NCBI GenBank assembly: GCA_963971405.1
Contig: OZ020485.1
Location: forward strand, 44,451,469-44,515,468
Origin: Psococerastis gibbosa
Taxonomy: Eukaryota > Arthropoda > Insecta > Psocodea > Psocidae
Direction of reading: 5' to 3'
DNA length: 64,000 nt
Made by a program: the position numbers and the translations under genes. The notes beneath the pieces are model-generated. The model was not told the DNA's origin. It ran no database searches and saw nothing but the letters and a program-made list of their open reading frames with translations. Below are positions 59,215 to 64,000 of this stretch, piece after piece. Position 1 is the first letter of the stretch; the number at the start of each line of letters is the position of its first letter.

Positions 59215-60600
59215 CGTCGATATTTTAATTTTTCCCCTCTACTATGCTGTGTTAGTCTACCTCTTACTTTGAGTGTGTAATTTGGTAATTTACCATGTTA
59301 ATAATAATAATTTTCCATATTTTTGTTATAAACTTTTTAATTTTTTTGCAGGTAAGCCATTGGATTTAATTCTTTTATAGCCTAATTCATGGTATTGCTT
59401 CAGTTATTGGTGAGTTTTTCAGCGTTTTTTTTTTAAATAGGAGATTCTGGGCTTCTATGCATACATTACTACTAATCCATAGCTCTCATCTGAGTGTTCT
59501 AAAGAGGGTGTGGACAAAGGCCTAACTTGGGGTCCCAGAGGGTCTATTGCCTCCTCGGATGGGGAAAAATACGACATTGACCCTGCCTAGCGACGAAATC
59601 TTTGCTTACGTCTTAGAAATGTACCTAACTTTCATCTTTTTCATTTTCATTGGTCTTTAACTCCAATTGCAGCCCCTAGAAGCCAATGGGTGCTGCAAGC
59701 GCCATTTTTGCGTTTTGGAGTTAAGTGGGGCATGCTGTTACTCTAGCTGCTCTTTATCGTACCAACAGGAAAATTGGTATCTGTCATTTTGACAATGCTA
59801 AAGATAATGGAAAATGTGTATATATTTTCAATTGAGTTACAAACTTTAACGTCAATTATCTCGAATGTTTATTTTCGTCAATTGCACCCCTAGGCCTCTC
59901 GGCGCTCTAATTGACCAAAATTTTTAATTTGATTATTTGTACAGAGAACAATAGGTGTAGAAATTCATAAACTTTGGCCAATCAGTATTAATGACTGCCA
60001 CATATCACATAAGGAAATGTAGAGGAGTATTTCTTCTAAGGGACGCAACATTTTTGTTATCTCAATCATGGATATTTCTTATTAACTTCGACAGCACAAA
60101 AACCCGTACATTGGGGTATCCAATTTGCTCCTAATTGTCCATAACTCAACAGTTCTGTGAACAAAAATATAAAAAATATCACCTATCATTTTTAAATAAT
60201 TATTCAAAAAAGGTAACACTTCGGTAGCCACAAAGGAAATGCAAGACATAAAAGCTGCTCCTATTACTTCATTTTCTTTTCCGGCAATCATTTAAATTTT
60301 AATTAAAATGAAGGAGAGAATCCGTATATTTATTGCGCGGGGGAGAAATATTTGAGTAAAAATATGGTTGTAATTGTAAGTTGATCCTACAAGAGGCATC
60401 ACCAGAGAGGGGGGGAGGGAGCTGCCAGAGAAAATTTGTCTGGTAAAGCACTAAGTCTTTTTGTAACTGTGGCTCGCCTAATTAATGCTGAATTAACAAG
60501 AGAAATGAGGACTTTCTCCTAGCTGGGAGTTTTTTGTGTGAGTATTTTTAAAAAACCGTCTATGTCCTTTTGTTACTGGAGGTTTCATGGATTGCTTACA
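59215..60600. other. Unannotated intronic stretch
   Basis: No tRNA-like head, terminal repeat or convincing frame is seen. A small hairpin around AACTCCAATTGCAGCC and GGAGTTAAG lies at 59658-59725. Confidence 0.25.
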
Positions 60601-60611
60601 ATTTAATTATA

Positions 60612-60725
60612 AAGGCTTTCACAGCTGGAGTTACGTGAGAAAACAGTAGAATCCGGCATGATAGGCCGTGGTCGTTCTGAACGCATACTTCCAAACTTCA
60701 GCGGTCGACATCTTCATATAGTTTT
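60612..60725 (+). mobile_element. Truncated family H copy
   Basis: GGCTTTCACAGCTGGAGTTA, AGTAGAATCCGGCATGATAG and GCGGTCGACATCTTCA follow the order of the left arm of family H. The right arm is absent. Confidence 0.6.
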
Positions 60726-60868
60726 TTCTTTTGATGCAAATGCTCTTACTCAAATTTTTAATGAATAATTACACAAGCATGTACTCCATTTATGTTAAAA
60801 TACTTACCTCTACCTTGAGATACCATGGTACGATGTTAAGACTTTGAAATAAAGACCAGTTGGTCTAT

Positions 60869-60901
60869 AGAGAGAGAGGGGGAGAGAGAGAGAGGGGGGG
60901 G

Positions 60902-60935
<34 letters not shown>
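60869..60935. repeat. (GA)n microsatellite with G tracts
   Basis: Dinucleotide GA runs interrupted by a run of about ten G, directly upstream of a LINE remnant. Confidence 0.95.
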
Positions 60936-60937
<2 letters not shown>

Positions 60938-61009
60938 AGAGATAGAGTATAGAGTGCACCAAGCAAAATTGTCTTCAACAAAAAATCTAATATTTTTGAG
61001 TCGAACAAC

Positions 61010-61480
61010 ATAAGCCTTGGACTAAGAAAACGAATGGTGAAGTCCCTGGTTTGGAGCGTTGCTCTTTACGGATGTGAAACGTGGTGCTTAAGTGAGAAAC
61101 AAATAAAGAAACTCGAAGCATTTGAGATGTGGTGCTATCGTCACATACTACGAATACCTTGGCAAGCCCATGTTACAAATGATGACATTCTAACCAGAGT
61201 AAGCGATACAGAACTCTCCTTGCATCGATAAGGAAAAGAAGAGCTCACTGGATTGGCCATTTGCTTAGACACGAAAACTTAGTAAGCTGCATCATAGAGG
61301 GAACAGTAGAAGGCGTAAACCGACCTGGGCGCCCAAGAAACGATTACCTGCAGCAAGTTATGGAGGATGTAGGGGCCAAGACATACGTGGAGCTAAAGAG
61401 AGCGTGCCAGGGTCAAGGGGAGTGGAGGCATCGAAGTCACATGTTGCTGCCAACCAGCCATCCGGCTGTAACTTGAAGAA
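61010..61480 (+). pseudogene. LINE reverse transcriptase C-terminal remnant, one break
   Basis: Frame one (61034-61231) encodes VKSLVWSVALYGCETWCLSE and KLEAFEMWCYRHILRIPWQ. After a stop/frame change, 61230-61476 encodes RRAHWIGHLLRHENLVSCII and EGVNRPGRPRNDYLQQV. This is the classic end of the GCETW class of LINE ORF2. Confidence 0.85.
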
Positions 61481-62239
61481 GAAGTCTAGTGGGTTGTGTT
61501 TTTCATGTTAAAAAGGTTTTGAACATTTTCGGTTCCTGTAAATTCCACTGTGACTTGCTGATTCATGAGTCGTTTCTTGATTTCTTTCTTTATTTTTTAC
61601 GTACAGTAGACGAAAACGGTTATTTTTAATCCAACATAGCGTGCCTTAAAATTTTGTGCAAATATCATTAGGGTTAAAATGGTCAAAATTTAATGTTAAA
61701 GTTGACATGCAGGACTCAAGACTCAAGCCACTTGATCCAACAGGAATTATTATTAATTTGATGACTACAAATTAGTTACAAAAATTAGAAGAGTTCTTCT
61801 GAGTTCTGACCGTAGGCTACACAATAGCAAGTTATAAAAGAAGGAAGGTTTTGGAATTATGCGGAGAGCAGTAACTGATACGTTTTCACCAAATTCAAAT
61901 TGAGAAAGATGAGGGAAAAAGGGAGAGGGTTTTTAAGAAAATGACAATTAATTATAAAATTTCTTTCTATGGAAATCTGATTAGAGCCTCTAACAGCGTT
62001 TCAGTATTTTCATTTTGAATTATGGAGGGGTTCAAAATAAATTTGTCGGTTGGTGTTTATTTTTTGCATCTGCAATATTTTAACAATATACAATATAATG
62101 GAACAGTTGATTGTATAATCGTGGCCAAAGTGTCCAAAATTCGCATATAAGTTTGTGAATTGTCACGGGTATGATGGTAGTTATTAGAGAGTTCCCTTCG
62201 TTTGGAGGACTCTTTTGACCTCTTGAGCTCCGTTCTGAC

Positions 62240-62430
62240 CAAGGGCGGATTTTAGGGGGGGGGGGGGTCAGAGGGTCCGGACCCCCCCCCCCAAATAAAT
62301 TAATTTACACTAGTTAACAATGGGTTAACAGTGGGAATTAAAAATAATAATGTTTTTTAATGTGATAATCCACTGAACCAGCCCGCTGACCGCCCCCCCC
62401 CCCCTAAATAGGAGGCAAAATCCGCCCTTG
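62240..62430. mobile_element. hAT-like MITE (CAAGGGCGGATTTT ends)
   Basis: The inverted ends are CAAGGGCGGATTTTA and AAAATCCGCCCTTG, with G and C tracts inside. The flanks gttctgac and gtctgac suggest a duplication that later lost one base. It is the reverse-oriented sister of 40845-41039; both hold the segment around ACAATGGGTT. Confidence 0.78.
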
Positions 62431-62489
62431 GTCTGACACTCATCATCTTCAATAATTGTTTTTCCCTACGCCTTAATTGGTTGGCCCCC

Positions 62490-63025
62490 CTGGTGTCGGT
62501 ACCCTCATTTCTCAATGGTGCCTTCTTTTATTGTTTCTTTGTTTTGTTTTCCAAGCATTTCTGCTTTAAGCAAACCTGCTAGCCTCGCGGGGGAAGCGAG
62601 TCTGTTTCTTAACTTTAGCCACCCTCAGGGGTCAGGGCAGACTCCTTCGCCTCAGGGAGAAGGGGAGTTGAATGACAGGGTGGACTTCCTGATTATAGTG
62701 GATTATTGACATTATAAAGTCACACGATTAATTCGGAGTTGACCTGCAGGCTGATCATGGTGATTTTAATCCCGGGAGTAATATAATACCATGTCACGTG
62801 ATGGTATTAATTCAATTATTTATAATAAAAGACAACCAAATTTCAGATTTTTTAAATTTTTTATGTTGGTAATCGTCACAAGCGCAAGCTTATAACGTTC
62901 TCCAGACTTAGCGCATTATCATGTCCCTCTATGTTCCCCTGCCAATGGGCAATGCTGCACTACCAAGTTTTTTGCTGTATGGAACTGTTCTACCATTCAA
63001 CTTGATATGGCCATTGGCGTGCCAT
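62490..63025 (+). repeat. Dispersed repeat family I, copy 3, interrupted
   Basis: GCATTTCTGCTTTAAGCAAA, TGATTATAGTGGATTATTGA and TTCAACTTGATATGGCCATT are collinear with the other copies. A family J fragment lies inside. Confidence 0.55.
62752..62840 (+). mobile_element. Family J left-end fragment inside a family I repeat
   Basis: GCAGGCTGATCATGGTGATT and CCCGGGAGTAATATAATACC match the family J left end. It interrupts a dispersed repeat that resumes at about 62915. Confidence 0.5.
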
Positions 63026-63448
63026 CTATTTTGCCTTCTATTATGGGGATGAGGAGTTCTTCATGTCTGGTCAGGTGCCATATCCAATTTACTCTTCAAA
63101 AATCCAAAAATCAATATAGCGCCACTGGTACGATTAGTATTGTTCTCGAGTTGGATCGGTACCGGGAGTACACGACAAGCATCAGTGCATCCAACCAATT
63201 TTGTAGAATTTGTTATGGTTCAATTTTTTTCGTAGCGCCATTGCAATTATATCCGCAGTAGTATAAATGTCGATGAAAATGAAATGGCGCGATTTTTTTG
63301 CTGCGAGCAAACGAGTTGACACGCCGCATTTGCGACACTCAATGCCCGCGAACAAAACATCAAAGTTGCAGTTGTTTCCAATGTATCAGAACAACAATGT
63401 GTATTTCTATATTTTTTAGACAATTGAAAAAAATATATATATTTCTAA

Positions 63449-63588
63449 GGTGGCTATTCCACTTGTCAATAATCCGTCATTTGTGCTTCAATAATTGATG
63501 AGATTTTTTTTTTTACTCTATATAAAAATAAAAACTAATCAATTATTGATGCACAAATGACGTAATATTGGCAAGTGGAATAGCCACC
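63449..63588. mobile_element. Harbinger-like fold-back MITE, 140 bp
   Basis: The arms begin GGTGGCTATTCCACTTGTC and end with the inverted copy; the TAA duplication lies at 63446-63448 and 63589-63591. The loop is A/T-rich. Confidence 0.88.
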
Positions 63589-63612
63589 TAAGTAATATAC
63601 TGTAAGTAATAA

Positions 63613-63753
63613 GGCGGGGTTTCCACATACGTCAATGGTCGATGAGAAATATGAAATTGACGTTTTAGCAGACATTAAAGACATACAAAAATGTCTGCTA
63701 CCACGTCAAAACCATATTTCTCATTGACGATTGGCGTATGGGGAAACCCCGCC
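63613..63753. mobile_element. Harbinger-like fold-back MITE, 141 bp
   Basis: The arms begin GGCGGGGTTTCCACATACGT and end with the inverted copy; the TAA duplication lies at 63610-63612 and 63754-63756. Only 24 bp separate it from the previous MITE. The centre contains GCAGACATT and its complement. Confidence 0.88.
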
Positions 63754-64000
63754 TAACTGAACTTGCATATTAATTTATCCACCAAACTCTGAGTCTCAGC
63801 TGGCCTACCACGGCGTTCATAAAAATGTCTTGGCTCAGGAATTATTTGGACAATTTCAAAACTGGCGTTAAAATTTCCCTCTACCAGCAGACGAAATTCA
63901 ATTTGTATTTGTTAGAGTACTTTATAGGAGAAAGGGGACATGTTTTAATCCTGTGCCCTACTGATGCAACGTTTCCAATGACCAGCCATTTAAAAAACGT

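Overview
This is a 64 kb AT-rich piece of an animal nuclear genome. The only host protein-coding sequence I can defend is one GC-rich exon at 18010-18794 (+). It encodes a Ser/Pro/Asn/His-rich N-terminus followed by the N-terminal DACHbox (Ski/Sno/Dac domain) of the transcription cofactor Dachshund, and it ends in a consensus splice donor. The wording of the domain is insect- or arthropod-like rather than vertebrate-like, and the repeats around it fit an arthropod genome. I cannot name the species. No later dachshund exon is visible, so about 45 kb downstream is probably intron 1 (or a large part of it). The 18 kb upstream is promoter, 5' UTR or intergenic DNA.

Almost everything else I can annotate is transposable-element debris, mostly non-autonomous. 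(1) At least thirteen short hAT-type elements have CA...TG terminal inverted repeats; ten have exact or one-mismatch 8-bp target duplications and three have two-mismatch or shifted ones. Many carry long G/C homopolymer tracts just inside the ends (275-448, 623-808, 849-1250, 3702-3973, 9811-10128, 10256-10640 with a second copy inside, 26259-26526, 27237-27331, 29381-29550, 31241-31509, 35679-35780, 40845-41039, 62240-62430). (2) Fold-back PIF/Harbinger-like MITEs have 3-bp TWA/ATA duplications. Three of them are exactly 384 bp (39718-40101, 43701-44084, 50541-50924), and relatives lie at 4602-5038, 17463-17600, 26088-26541, 58249-58639, 63449-63588 and 63613-63753. (3) There are several tRNA-derived SINE families. 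The commonest (SINE A, about ten copies) ends in a tail also found at the 3' ends of two decayed LINEs, which suggests a LINE/SINE partnership. (4) C-terminal scraps of several non-LTR retrotransposon lineages are present. (5) A Penelope-like, hammerhead-containing retroelement family is flanked by 13-14 bp duplications. (6) TTAA-flanked inverted-repeat elements and a modular fold-back family (J) also occur.

Layout. 1-12 kb is repeat-rich, with nested hAT and SINE copies. 12.6-18 kb is the upstream region of the Dachshund exon, mostly unique AT-rich DNA with a CCAAT/initiator-like cluster near 13.05-13.24 kb. 18.0-18.8 kb is the exon. 18.8-22 kb is mostly unique putative intron. 22-64 kb is repeat-rich putative intron, including a 164-bp tandem array (32.04-33.12 kb) and a long TAGAA microsatellite (56.6-56.85 kb). 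Nested insertions (hAT in SINE, hAT in hAT, hAT in Harbinger, retroposon in SINE, Harbinger in LINE) give a relative order of activity. I see no bacterial, viral, CRISPR or toxin content.
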